Source: Bacteroidota bacterium
Lineage (GTDB): Bacteria; Bacteroidota; Bacteroidia; Chitinophagales; Chitinophagaceae
Length of the DNA: 64,000 nucleotides
Assembly (NCBI GenBank): GCA_020161435.1
Contig: JAIUNV010000004.1
Coordinates: forward strand, 124,001 to 188,000
Reading direction: 5' to 3'
The notes under the pieces were generated by a model. That model searched no databases. It had not been told where the DNA came from and worked only from the letters and a program-made list of their open reading frames with translations. Shown piece after piece: positions 9,102-17,697 of this stretch (positions are counted from its first letter, which is position 1; each line of letters starts with the position of its first letter). A program made the position numbers and the translations under genes.

Positions 9102-10241
9102 ATGACACCCAAAAAAATTGTTATGCTGTATGCCACCCGGCAGGTTTCCACTCAGGCTACACAATCTGTACCAAGGGTAGTGGCATATCTATACGAAGCA
9201 TTATTGGCCAGTTCATTTGAGGTGTTTTTGATTACAAGGCCTGGCCAAGAAAATTTTACTACAGATAAAAATCGGTTGCAAATTCCGCATGCCGGCAAAT
9301 GGAAGCAGCGTTTGTACAAGCTGCTTCGCTTGCACAAAAAAGTGAAGGCTGTAGATGAAACGCTGTTTTATCAGCAAGCCATTCAACAGCTTAATGCACG
9401 TGGGCTACACGATGCCATCATGATAACACCAAATACACTTGGTGCCGCAATGCTCGCCAATGCATTTTCGGCCCAGCAGGTTTTTTTCTGGTGTCACAAT
9501 TTCCCAAAACAGGCTGACGTCTCTCTTTTTTTACAAGCAGTAAGTAAGCCCTTGCATGTAGTGGTACCAACACAGGCTTTGTATCAATTCATCTGGAACC
9601 GGCTGCAAGAAAATACACTGCCCTTTTCCTTGCATATCATTCCCAATCATATCAATGCCGAAACTGTTGTGGCAAATGATATTGTGCAGGCACAGGAAAG
9701 GTTTACCATTTTTCATGGCGGAGGAACCGCACTCAATAAGGGGTTGCAATTGCTGCTCAACGCTGTAGCTTCTATTGGGGAGCAATGGAAGTATAAAATG
9801 GAACTGCGCTATGTGGGCAGCCATCGTCGTGAGTATACGTTGAACGGTGTTCGGGTGGTTGAACTACCCCGTATGAAGCAGCCTGAACTATTGGCAGAAA
9901 TCGGCAAAGCCGATGTTGGAATTATGAGCAGTGTATGGTTTGAAAATGCGCCGGTACTCTTGCAAGAATATTTACAAGGAGGAACCATTCCTATTGTAAG
10001 TAAAAGTGGCGGCATGCCAGATTTGGTAGCAGGTTATCATGCCGCTGTTGTAGCCAACCCCAATGAGTTGCAAGCATGGAAATCACAGATTGAATTCTTT
10101 GCGGCAATGCCTGCAGCTGAAAGAATGAATATGCGAAAGCAAAATCAGCAACGCTTTGCAGCACAATATGCAGGGTATAACGAAACGGTAACACAGCAAT
10201 GGCATGCAGCACTCGCATCCATTGTTATTGAAAATTCTTAA
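9102..10241 (+). CDS. Glycosyltransferase, GT4-like
   Basis: 379 residues from ATG 9102 (MTPKKIVMLYATRQ). The N-terminal half holds a Rossmann start and FFWCHNFPKQAD. The C-terminal half has the GT4 nucleotide-sugar domain: FTIFHGGGTALNKGLQLL, then VGIMSSVWFENAPVLLQEYLQGG, which carries the E-x7-E-like acidic pair, and PIVSKSGGMPDLV. It probably adds a sugar to the repeat unit on the cytoplasmic face. It sits between the methyltransferase and the tviB-like gene; the next ATG (10261) is 19 bp past its stop. Confidence 0.82.
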   Translation: MTPKKIVMLYATRQVSTQATQSVPRVVAYLYEALLASSFEVFLITRPGQENFTTDKNRLQIPHAGKWKQRLYKLLRLHKKVKAVDETLFYQQAIQQLNARGLHDAIMITPNTLGAAMLANAFSAQQVFFWCHNFPKQADVSLFLQAVSKPLHVVVPTQALYQFIWNRLQENTLPFSLHIIPNHINAETVVANDIVQAQERFTIFHGGGTALNKGLQLLLNAVASIGEQWKYKMELRYVGSHRREYTLNGVRVVELPRMKQPELLAEIGKADVGIMSSVWFENAPVLLQEYLQGGTIPIVSKSGGMPDLVAGYHAAVVANPNELQAWKSQIEFFAAMPAAERMNMRKQNQQRFAAQYAGYNETVTQQWHAALASIVIENS

Positions 10242-10260
10242 TCAAGTTGCATTATCTGTT

Positions 10261-11547
10261 ATGAACAATACATTTCAAGATTTAGTGGTTTCAGAACCCA
10301 AGATTGCTGTAGTTGGTCTTGGCTACGTTGGCCTGCCCCTGGCAGTTGAATTCGGTAAAAAATTTCCAACCGTTGGTTTTGATATTGCCGTTGCCCGGAT
10401 AGAAGAGTTAAGAGCTGGCCACGACAGAACCCTTGAGGTAGAAGCCGAACAATTAGCAGCAAGTTCACAGCTCAGCTTTAGCTGCGAATGGCAAGACTTG
10501 GAAAGCTGCAACACATTTATTGTAACTGTACCTACGCCGGTTGACAAGTATAACCGCCCCGATCTTACACCGCTGATTAAAGCCAGCGAAACGGTTGGGA
10601 AAGTTTTGCGTAAAGGCGATGTTGTTATATATGAAAGCACCGTGTATCCCGGTGTAACTGAAGAGGAATGCGTACCCATTTTGGAAAAGGTATCCGGACT
10701 CACTTTCAATAAAGATTTTTTTGCCGGGTACAGCCCCGAACGCATCAATCCGGGTGATAAGAAACACACGGTTACCAAAATCAGAAAGGTTACATCGGGC
10801 TCTACTCCTGAAATAGCCAAATATGTAAATGAACTCTATGCTTCTGTAATTGAGGCGGGCACTTATTTGGCACCAAGCATTAAAGTGGCAGAGGCAGCCA
10901 AGGTGATTGAAAATGCCCAACGGGACATCAATATTGCCTTTGTAAATGAGCTGGCTAAAATCTTTAACCTGTTGGGGCTTGATACCACAGAAGTGTTGGA
11001 AGCGGCGGGTACCAAATGGAATTTCCTGCCATTCAAACCTGGCTTGGTTGGGGGGCACTGTATTGGTGTTGACCCATACTACCTGGCACAAAAAGCACAA
11101 GAGCATGGCTACAACCCCGAAATCATTTTGGCTGGTCGCCGGCTCAACGACGGCATGGGGCAATATGTAGCTACTGAAGTCGTAAAAAAACTGATAGACA
11201 AAGATCACCTGATAAAGGGAGCCAACGTGTTGATATTGGGTATTACGTTCAAAGAAAATTGCCCGGATGTACGCAATACCAAAGTGGTGGATGTGTATGA
11301 AGGCCTGGCAGCGTTTGGACTGAATACAGTGGTGTACGATCCTTGGGCCGACCCTGCTGAAGTGCAGCATGAATACGGCATTGCTGTAACGAACACGCTG
11401 CCACAAGGCCCGTTTAATGCCATCATTTTAGCGGTTGCTCATGCCGAATTTGCAGGGCTCAATCTCGATGTTTTGAAAGGAGAAAATTGCATTGTGTACG
11501 ACATTAAATCGTTTTTACCCAAGACTGCTGTGAACGCCAGGTTGTAA
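10261..11547 (+). CDS. tviB: Nucleotide-sugar 6-dehydrogenase, TviB/WbpO type
   Basis: 428 residues from ATG 10261. It oxidises C6 of a UDP-N-acetylhexosamine to the uronic acid in two NAD-dependent steps. The N-terminal NAD site is IAVVGLGYVGLPLAVEFGKK. YESTVYPGVTEEECVPIL and YSPERINPGDKKH are typical, and the catalytic Cys is in VGGHCIGVDPYYL. Overall it closely resembles Vi-antigen TviB/VipA, including PDLTPLIKASETVG and the ENCPDVRNTKVVDV region, which points to UDP-GlcNAc/GalNAc rather than UDP-glucose. The next gene is a TviC/WbpP-type epimerase 20 bp downstream; together they predict UDP-GalNAcA. The substrate remains inference from similarity. Confidence 0.92.
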   Translation: MNNTFQDLVVSEPKIAVVGLGYVGLPLAVEFGKKFPTVGFDIAVARIEELRAGHDRTLEVEAEQLAASSQLSFSCEWQDLESCNTFIVTVPTPVDKYNRPDLTPLIKASETVGKVLRKGDVVIYESTVYPGVTEEECVPILEKVSGLTFNKDFFAGYSPERINPGDKKHTVTKIRKVTSGSTPEIAKYVNELYASVIEAGTYLAPSIKVAEAAKVIENAQRDINIAFVNELAKIFNLLGLDTTEVLEAAGTKWNFLPFKPGLVGGHCIGVDPYYLAQKAQEHGYNPEIILAGRRLNDGMGQYVATEVVKKLIDKDHLIKGANVLILGITFKENCPDVRNTKVVDVYEGLAAFGLNTVVYDPWADPAEVQHEYGIAVTNTLPQGPFNAIILAVAHAEFAGLNLDVLKGENCIVYDIKSFLPKTAVNARL

Positions 11548-11567
11548 CATTTCTAATCGTCAACTTC

Positions 11568-12518
11568 ATGAAAATTTTAATAACAGGCGGCGCAGGATTT
11601 ATTGGCAGCAATTTGTGTGGGGCTTTATTGCAACATCCTGCTGTAACGCTGGTTAGGGTGTTCGATAATTTTGCGACTGGCTATCGGGAGAATCTGCAGC
11701 CATTTTTGCAGCATCCAAAGTTCGAATTGCTGGAGGGCGACATTCGCCATGCTGCAGATTGTGCGGCAGCAGTAGAAGGCATCGATGCTATTTCACATCA
11801 GGCTGCACTGGGTTCTGTGCCTCGTTCCATTGCCGATCCTGTTACTTCGCATGATGTAAACCTCAACGGATTTGTGAACATGCTGCAGGCTGCTAACAAA
11901 GCCGGTATCCGTCGTATGGTGTATGCATCTTCATCTTCTGTATATGGCGATTTGCCCGATAGCCCCAAGGTAGAAACAAGAGTGGGCAAAGTCCTGTCTC
12001 CTTATGCGGCTACCAAATATGCCAATGAAATTTATGCGCAGGCATGGAGCAAAAGTTATGGCATGCAGTTGGTTGGTTTCCGGTACTTCAATGTATTTGG
12101 ACCGAACCAAAGTTTTAACGGACCATATGCCGCCGTTATTCCATTGTTCATAAGAGCGGCACTCACCAATACTTCGCCCACCATCAATGGCGATGGAAAT
12201 ATCACCCGTGATTTTACCCCGGTCAAAAATGTGGTGCAAGCCAATATCAACAGCTTGCTATTAGAAAGAACGGAAGGCTTTCATGAAGTATTAAACATTG
12301 CTTGTGGCAAAACCACAACGCTCAATGATTTATGGCAAAAAATTTGTCGTATTACCGGAGCTACAGTAGCTGTTACACACGGCCCCAACCGGCCCGGCGA
12401 TATCATGCAAAGCCTTGCAGATGTGAGCAAAGCCAAACAAACCATTGGGTACACACCCGATGATGATTTGGATGGGCAACTGGCTGAGGCCATTGAGTGG
12501 TACCGTTCTATTTTGTAA
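11568..12518 (+). CDS. UDP-GlcNAc(A) C4-epimerase-like SDR, TviC/WbpP type
   Basis: A 316-residue extended short-chain dehydrogenase. The NAD-binding site is ILITGGAGFIGSNL, the catalytic Ser region is VYASSSSVYGD, and the Tyr-Lys pair is in SPYAATKYANEIYA. FRYFNVFGPNQ and GDGNITRDFTPV are typical of UDP-GlcNAc 4-epimerases of the WbpP/TviC group. It would interconvert GlcNAc and GalNAc configurations, pairing with the adjacent 6-dehydrogenase. The assignment to this subgroup rests on motif resemblance and gene neighbourhood. Confidence 0.88.
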   Translation: MKILITGGAGFIGSNLCGALLQHPAVTLVRVFDNFATGYRENLQPFLQHPKFELLEGDIRHAADCAAAVEGIDAISHQAALGSVPRSIADPVTSHDVNLNGFVNMLQAANKAGIRRMVYASSSSVYGDLPDSPKVETRVGKVLSPYAATKYANEIYAQAWSKSYGMQLVGFRYFNVFGPNQSFNGPYAAVIPLFIRAALTNTSPTINGDGNITRDFTPVKNVVQANINSLLLERTEGFHEVLNIACGKTTTLNDLWQKICRITGATVAVTHGPNRPGDIMQSLADVSKAKQTIGYTPDDDLDGQLAEAIEWYRSIL

Positions 12519-12558
12519 CCGATTGATGAAGCGGGCAAGGCCCAAAAACTGCAGTAGC

Positions 12559-13713
12559 ATGCACATTTGTTTTGTAGGCGAAATAGCCACCCCCACTTTT
12601 AAAACCGGCGGCATTGGCACATTTGTGGCCAACCTGAGTGCCGAGTTGGTAAAGCAGGGACATGAGGTGAGCATTGTTTCGTTTCGCAAACAGCAGGCTT
12701 CTCTCGAACATGAAACATTAGACGGTTTCAGCATCTACTGGGTTAATACCAACCAGTGGGGCAAGCTGCGGTTGATTAAAGTAAAGCTTGACACCAACAA
12801 AGTATTGCGCCAAATACACGCCCGTTCTCCGCTACACATTGTAGAAGCACCAGAGTATGGATTGTTTGCCTTGCAGAAAATACCGGGTGTGCAATACGTG
12901 GTTCGATTAAACGGTGGCCATGTTTTTTTTGCGAAAAGCACAACCGATACGCCACCCCGCAGGCGAAAAGCTTTTGTAGAAAAGAGATCGTTGAAAAATG
13001 CAGATGCTATCATTGGTGTAAGCAAGTATGTACTTACACAAACACAAAGCTATTATCCGTTTATACAGGCTTTGCCCAGTGCCATTATTCCCAATCCCAT
13101 TTTGGTCAACAGGTTTGATCCATCCAAATTTGAAGGGGAGCAACAAGACGGATTCATTTTATTCTTTGGTTCGCTTACCGAAAAAAAAGGCGTACGCCAG
13201 CTCATTGAAGCCATGCCTTTGGTAAATGAAAACGTGAAAAATGCAGCCTTGCATATTTACGGTCGTGATATACCCATGCGGCCAAGTGGCGATAGCTACA
13301 AAGCATTGCTGGAAACATTGCTGGCAAAGTTAAAATTGCAAAATGTATACATACACGAAGCGTTGCCCAACAATGAAATGCCGGCTTTATTGGCCAAAGC
13401 ATCAGTGATTGTGTTGCCATCGCACATGGAAGCGATGCCGCTGGCCTGGTTGGAAGCATTGGCCATGCAACGTCCGTTTATAGGGAGCCAGCTGGGCCCC
13501 GGTCCTGAAGTAATTACGCCTCACCAAAACGGGTTGCTCTGCGATCCTCACCAACCCTCAGATATAGCGGAAAAAATCACCTACATGTTGTTGCATCCTC
13601 AGGAAGCAGCAAGTATGGCCAGTGCGGGAAGAACGATGGTGGTAAATGAATACAATGCTGCCACGCTTGTCCAGAAAAATGTGTTGTTTTATCAATCCCT
13701 CATTGGTCGTTAA
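12559..13713 (+). CDS. Glycosyltransferase, GT4 family (paralogue of 6930-8060)
   Basis: 384 residues from ATG 12559 (MHICFVGEIATPTFKTGGIG). Longer in-frame starts would overlap the epimerase gene and are rejected. Conserved GT4 parts: TGGIGTFVANLS (acceptor/phosphate loop), FILFFGSLTEKKGVRQLIEAMP, and HMEAMPLAWLEALAMQRPFIGS with the E-x7-E-like motif. It is paralogous to the minus-strand GT4 at 6930-8060, so the locus probably grew by duplication. It likely transfers one sugar of the repeat unit; donor and linkage are unknown. Confidence 0.88.
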   Translation: MHICFVGEIATPTFKTGGIGTFVANLSAELVKQGHEVSIVSFRKQQASLEHETLDGFSIYWVNTNQWGKLRLIKVKLDTNKVLRQIHARSPLHIVEAPEYGLFALQKIPGVQYVVRLNGGHVFFAKSTTDTPPRRRKAFVEKRSLKNADAIIGVSKYVLTQTQSYYPFIQALPSAIIPNPILVNRFDPSKFEGEQQDGFILFFGSLTEKKGVRQLIEAMPLVNENVKNAALHIYGRDIPMRPSGDSYKALLETLLAKLKLQNVYIHEALPNNEMPALLAKASVIVLPSHMEAMPLAWLEALAMQRPFIGSQLGPGPEVITPHQNGLLCDPHQPSDIAEKITYMLLHPQEAASMASAGRTMVVNEYNAATLVQKNVLFYQSLIGR

Positions 13714-13728
13714 ATCCATTCATACCAC

Positions 13729-14847
13729 ATGCGTTTCCTGATCATATCCGGCGCTTATCACTACAAAAAAAACGGTCTGTTTTATGCCTATGGCCCGTAT
13801 GTACGTGAAATGAATATCTGGATTTCGCAGGTAGACGAAGTGGTGGTAATGTGCGAATTGCACGATGGAGAGCCAGCAGGCATGGACATTCCTTATGAGC
13901 ATTCCAAACCCATTAAAGTGGTGGGGCACAAAGGATTTGAATTTACATCTGCCAAAGCAAGTATTCGTTCAGTAGCCTTGTTGCCACTGCTTATTTTTCG
14001 AATGATCCGCGAAATGTGGCTGGCCGATCATATCCATTTTCGTGGGCCCGCCTCCATTGCACTCATTGCCACGTTTGTTCAAATGCTTTTTCCTTGGAAA
14101 AAGAAAACGATGAAATATGCCGGCAACTGGGACTGGCATTTTCCGGCCCCTTTTTCATACAAACTACAAAAACGAATTCCGAACAACACCTGGCTAACGC
14201 ATAATATACAAGTGCTGGTGTATGGCAGCTGGCCGTACAGGTCAAAAAACATCCTGCCGTTTTTTACGGCTACTTATCGGGAGCAGGAAAAAATACCTGT
14301 AACAAAAGACTGGAATGCGCCCCCTGTGTTTATGTTTAGCGGTGTGCTCGAAGAACACAAGCAGCCACTGGTAGCGTATCAATTATTTAAAACCATTGCA
14401 ACGGCAGTGCCAGGTGCCCGAATGGTATTTTGTGGCGGCGGCTATTTACAACCTGCCATTGAGCAAATGGCCGCAGCAGATGGATTGGCGGCTCAGGTGC
14501 AGTGTACCGGCAGCATTCCGAAAGATGAGATGAAACGGCATTATCAGTCGGCTCATTTTTTATTGTTTCAATCCAAATCGGAAGGATGGCCCAAAGCAGT
14601 GGCAGAAAGCATGTTTTGGGGTGCCATTCCTGTTACCAGAGAAGTATCCATCGTTCCGGAAATGCTGGGCCAGGGCGAACGGGGCATTTTGACAAAACCC
14701 AACGATGCTGTTGCTGCTATGGCGGAGCGGGTGCTTGCTTTATGGAACGACAAAGCAGCGTGCCAGCACATGAGTACATTGTGCATGGAATGGAGCCGCC
14801 AGTTTACGTTGGATAAGTTTGAAGCCGATTTAAAAAAGCTGATTTGA
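13729..14847 (+). CDS. Glycosyltransferase, GT4-like
   Basis: A 372-residue protein starting MRFLIISGAYHYKKNG, 15 bp after the previous GT4. The N-terminal domain has a hydrophobic amphipathic stretch (SVALLPLLIFRMI) and IALIATFVQMLFPW, suggesting membrane association. The C-terminal GT4 domain holds FMFSGVLEEHKQPL, VFCGGGYLQPAIEQM and FQSKSEGWPKAVAESMFWG, in which the SEGWPKAVAE segment is the acidic donor-binding motif. The stop is 2 bp from the convergent GT4 stop at 14850, so the two transcripts must read into each other or share a terminator inside coding sequence. Confidence 0.83.
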   Translation: MRFLIISGAYHYKKNGLFYAYGPYVREMNIWISQVDEVVVMCELHDGEPAGMDIPYEHSKPIKVVGHKGFEFTSAKASIRSVALLPLLIFRMIREMWLADHIHFRGPASIALIATFVQMLFPWKKKTMKYAGNWDWHFPAPFSYKLQKRIPNNTWLTHNIQVLVYGSWPYRSKNILPFFTATYREQEKIPVTKDWNAPPVFMFSGVLEEHKQPLVAYQLFKTIATAVPGARMVFCGGGYLQPAIEQMAAADGLAAQVQCTGSIPKDEMKRHYQSAHFLLFQSKSEGWPKAVAESMFWGAIPVTREVSIVPEMLGQGERGILTKPNDAVAAMAERVLALWNDKAACQHMSTLCMEWSRQFTLDKFEADLKKLI

Positions 14848-14849
14848 TA

Positions 14850-15959
14850 TCAGTCTTCCAATATCAATTTGTGTAATTGCTGTAGTTGCTGCGGTTGGGT
14901 AAATGATTGGGTAAAATGCTGCCGGGCCTCTTGGCGAATGCGTTCATATTTTTCGCTTTCTGCTACAAAGAGATGGCATGCTTTGGCAAAAGCGGCTTGC
15001 CAATACTCCACCGAATTTCCATCCACCAGTATGCCCGTTTCTCCATCCGTTACTATTTCGGGTATGCCGCCAATATTGCTGGCAATAACAGGAGTACCCA
15101 GCATCATGGCTTCAATATTCACCATCCCAAAAGCTTCAGACAAAGTGGAGCATACCACAAAATGGGCATGTTGAAAATGTGCATCAATCTGATGATACGG
15201 CAGGAGCCCCACAAATTGAGTACATGGTTGTTGGGCTGCCAGTTGTTGCACCTGTTCTTCTTGCAGGCCACTCCCGGCAATCTCTAGCATTGCGTCTATA
15301 CCTGTGTTTGCTACAAAAGTTTGAAACGCCTCAATAACTGTCAACATGTTTTTGCCCGGATCGAGACGGGTAGGCGCAAAAAAGCGGATAGGCCCCTCTG
15401 TTGGTTTTGGGTCTAACAAATCTTGTCCGCGGTCGGCAAGGCTGTTGTAAATAATATGACATCGCTTGGCGGGAAATTGAAAATGCACTTGCAGATCGCT
15501 GGCAGCATGCCGGCTAACGCAAACCATGTGGCCATAGCAAACCAGAAACATTTTTTTACGCCACTTTTTGAGGCTTGTTTTCCAGTTGCTCTCGGCGTTG
15601 TCGATTACGGTAGAGGCATACATGCTGTGGTAGTAGCCAATTCGCTTGGGTACCCTCAAAAGCCAGGCTGCCAGCCCGGCGATGTTCAATGCGGCTGCCT
15701 GTGCCAACAGAACATCGCATTTGTGCCGGCGGATCCATATGGCGATAAAGCGGAATGCTTGCCAGCCAACCGGTCTTTCACCCGGCCATGTTACTATTGT
15801 GAGGTTGGGAATAGCAGCCATCTCTTCGGGTATGGCGTGGCTGATAAACAATACCTGATGCCCTTCTCTTGCCAATTGTTGCGCCAATGCCACAGAGTTG
15901 GCAGCATACGAAAAGCTGTTGTAGTTGTGGCAAATGATAATGTGGCGAACGGCTGACAT
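14850..15959 (-). CDS. Glycosyltransferase, GT4 family
   Basis: 369 residues from the ATG at 15959 (MSAVRHIIICHNYNSFSY). It is the only minus-strand gene inside the plus-strand polysaccharide block. GT4 features: ANSVALAQQLAREGHQV at the N-terminus, FAPTRLDPGKNMLTVIEAF, and the strongly conserved STLSEAFGMVNIEAMMLGTPVIASNIGGIPEIV with the E-x7-E motif. VPKRIGYYHSMYASTVI lies in the acceptor domain. The 209-bp gap upstream separates it divergently from the polymerase gene at 16169. A longer reading back to 16070 is possible but unlike the family. Confidence 0.87.
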   Translation of the reverse strand: MSAVRHIIICHNYNSFSYAANSVALAQQLAREGHQVLFISHAIPEEMAAIPNLTIVTWPGERPVGWQAFRFIAIWIRRHKCDVLLAQAAALNIAGLAAWLLRVPKRIGYYHSMYASTVIDNAESNWKTSLKKWRKKMFLVCYGHMVCVSRHAASDLQVHFQFPAKRCHIIYNSLADRGQDLLDPKPTEGPIRFFAPTRLDPGKNMLTVIEAFQTFVANTGIDAMLEIAGSGLQEEQVQQLAAQQPCTQFVGLLPYHQIDAHFQHAHFVVCSTLSEAFGMVNIEAMMLGTPVIASNIGGIPEIVTDGETGILVDGNSVEYWQAAFAKACHLFVAESEKYERIRQEARQHFTQSFTQPQQLQQLHKLILED

Positions 15960-16121
15960 GGCGGATGCTTCATTGGTTGGTTGGAGTTGCAGCATTTTTT
16001 GGCATCGCCTAACCAATTGTGGCGAAAATAGCCATCTGCAGCAAAATCTGACCATGAACCTCGGGAGCAAACAGGTATACTACTTTACAAATAGTGATAC
16101 CCACAAACATGGCATAACCTG

Positions 16122-16129
16122 TACATTTG
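16122..16129 (+). promoter_or_regulatory. Candidate -7 promoter box (TACATTTG)
   Basis: An exact TAnnTTTG match 40 bp before the start of the O-antigen polymerase-like gene, in the divergent intergenic region 15960-16168. It would start the second plus-strand segment of the polysaccharide cluster. Confidence 0.45.
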
Positions 16130-16168
16130 CGCTAAACCAATCAACAGCAGTATTTTAATCAGCCACTC

Positions 16169-17665
16169 ATGTTAGCATTACTCCGAAAAGAAGAACTCAG
16201 AGTTTTTTGGTTATTTTTTCATGTGGCTTTAGGTTATGCCTCTGTATATTCCAGATGGCCGTTGATTGTCTGGTATTACATCCTATTCTTTTCTACCATC
16301 CTTTCTTTCTTCTACAGCAAAAAGCAAAATTCGATTAAGATCGTTTATCTGCTTGGATATTCATTAGGAGTAGAAGTTTTGGGCCGGGCTTTAAAAGCAT
16401 ACCCCTACATCCCCGACCAAATGGGTAAGTATTTGGGTGTGGTGCTGTTTGCATTTGGACTTGCGCTAGGTGGCCCCATCAAACGGGTGTCGCTTTATGG
16501 CGTGGGCATGCTGCTGTTGTCGGCACCAGCATTGGCATTGGCGCCATACGAAAACGTAAAGCCTATTATCCTAAACTATTTTGGACCGTTGGCTTTGTTT
16601 TTGGGTGTAATTTTTTGTAGCCGTCAAATTCTCACCTTCAAAGATTTTAAAGAACTTGCGGCGGTCATCTTGTTTCCCATTATATCGCTGGCATTTTTTG
16701 CTTATTTTAATGCGGCGCAAATTGAAAAAATCGACTACGGTCTTACAGCAAACAACGAAGCTGCAGGTGGTGGTTTTACCAACCAGGTGTCAACACTCTT
16801 TGGTTTGGGTATCGCCCTCATTGCGTTGATGTACATCACCAAGCAACAAATTTTCAAGTACCGGGTTTTAGACATGTCTGTAATGGGGTTGCTTATGGTT
16901 CGGGGTTTGCTTACGTTTTCGAGAGGTGGAATGGTGACAGCTGTATTTGCCATTTTCTTGGTCATGATTTTTCCTAAAGCAAAGGCCGCCTGGCAGGATA
17001 GTGAAATCAGGCTGCGTTCATTTTCTCCCGCCAGTATTTTCCTCACTTTTACGGTGGTGGCAGCCAGCTTTATCATTATTAATATTTACACAAATAACTA
17101 TCTGTTGTACCGTTACCAGGGACGAACTGAGAGAAGTTTGAAAACCGGATTTAATAAAACTGCAGACATTGATCAGCTATCATCCGGACGATATAGAATC
17201 ATGATCTCTGATTTGCGTATGTTTTTAGATTATCCTGCGCTTGGTGTTGGTGTAGGTTATTCCAAAATACAACGTGTGAATTATGGCGCCGGCGAAGGGA
17301 TGAACCCGCACCTAGAATTTTCCCGATTGCTTGCAGAGCATGGTTCGCTTGGCCTTGCATTGGTGGTCATGATTTTTATTTATCCCTTTTATAAAGTGTG
17401 GCATGACCCCAATAATTATCGACGATCAATCATGCTCCTTTTTCTTATCATTGCACTTGCTTCTACTTTTCACAGCGCCATGCGTACCATGATTACGCCG
17501 CTGCTGTTTGCGTTTGCCTTCATACAATATGTACCTACCGATTTCGATTGGCGCCCATTGGTTGGAAAGCAACGCAAACAAAAACATTTAAAACCCCTGC
17601 ACCTCAGGGCTAATAAAGGGCTTGCAAATTCTTTGAAAGCAGCTCCTGAAACGCAAGAGGCATAG
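16169..17665 (+). CDS. O-antigen polymerase/ligase-like membrane protein (Wzy/WaaL)
   Basis: A 498-residue polytopic membrane protein, roughly ten or more hydrophobic segments. The conserved region is near the C-terminus: LSSGRYRIMISDLRMFLDYPALGVGVGYSK, then GEGMNPHLEFSRLLAEHGSLGLALVV, which is the typical O-antigen ligase pattern of a periplasmic loop ending in H-x-E-xx-R-x-LAE-x-G. These proteins polymerise repeat units (Wzy) or ligate glycans to an acceptor (WaaL, PglL); the families cannot be told apart here. The C-terminal ~45 residues are basic and cytoplasmic. It is the only polymerase/ligase candidate in the window. Confidence 0.85.
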   Translation: MLALLRKEELRVFWLFFHVALGYASVYSRWPLIVWYYILFFSTILSFFYSKKQNSIKIVYLLGYSLGVEVLGRALKAYPYIPDQMGKYLGVVLFAFGLALGGPIKRVSLYGVGMLLLSAPALALAPYENVKPIILNYFGPLALFLGVIFCSRQILTFKDFKELAAVILFPIISLAFFAYFNAAQIEKIDYGLTANNEAAGGGFTNQVSTLFGLGIALIALMYITKQQIFKYRVLDMSVMGLLMVRGLLTFSRGGMVTAVFAIFLVMIFPKAKAAWQDSEIRLRSFSPASIFLTFTVVAASFIIINIYTNNYLLYRYQGRTERSLKTGFNKTADIDQLSSGRYRIMISDLRMFLDYPALGVGVGYSKIQRVNYGAGEGMNPHLEFSRLLAEHGSLGLALVVMIFIYPFYKVWHDPNNYRRSIMLLFLIIALASTFHSAMRTMITPLLFAFAFIQYVPTDFDWRPLVGKQRKQKHLKPLHLRANKGLANSLKAAPETQEA

Positions 17666-17697
17666 CCTTTTCATTTGTGCTGAAAACTGTATGCAAA

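Noticed and set aside
10465..11406. Long minus-strand frame (313 codons) opposite the tviB-like gene
   Set aside because: It is antisense to a gene with complete, conserved motifs; its translation resembles no protein.
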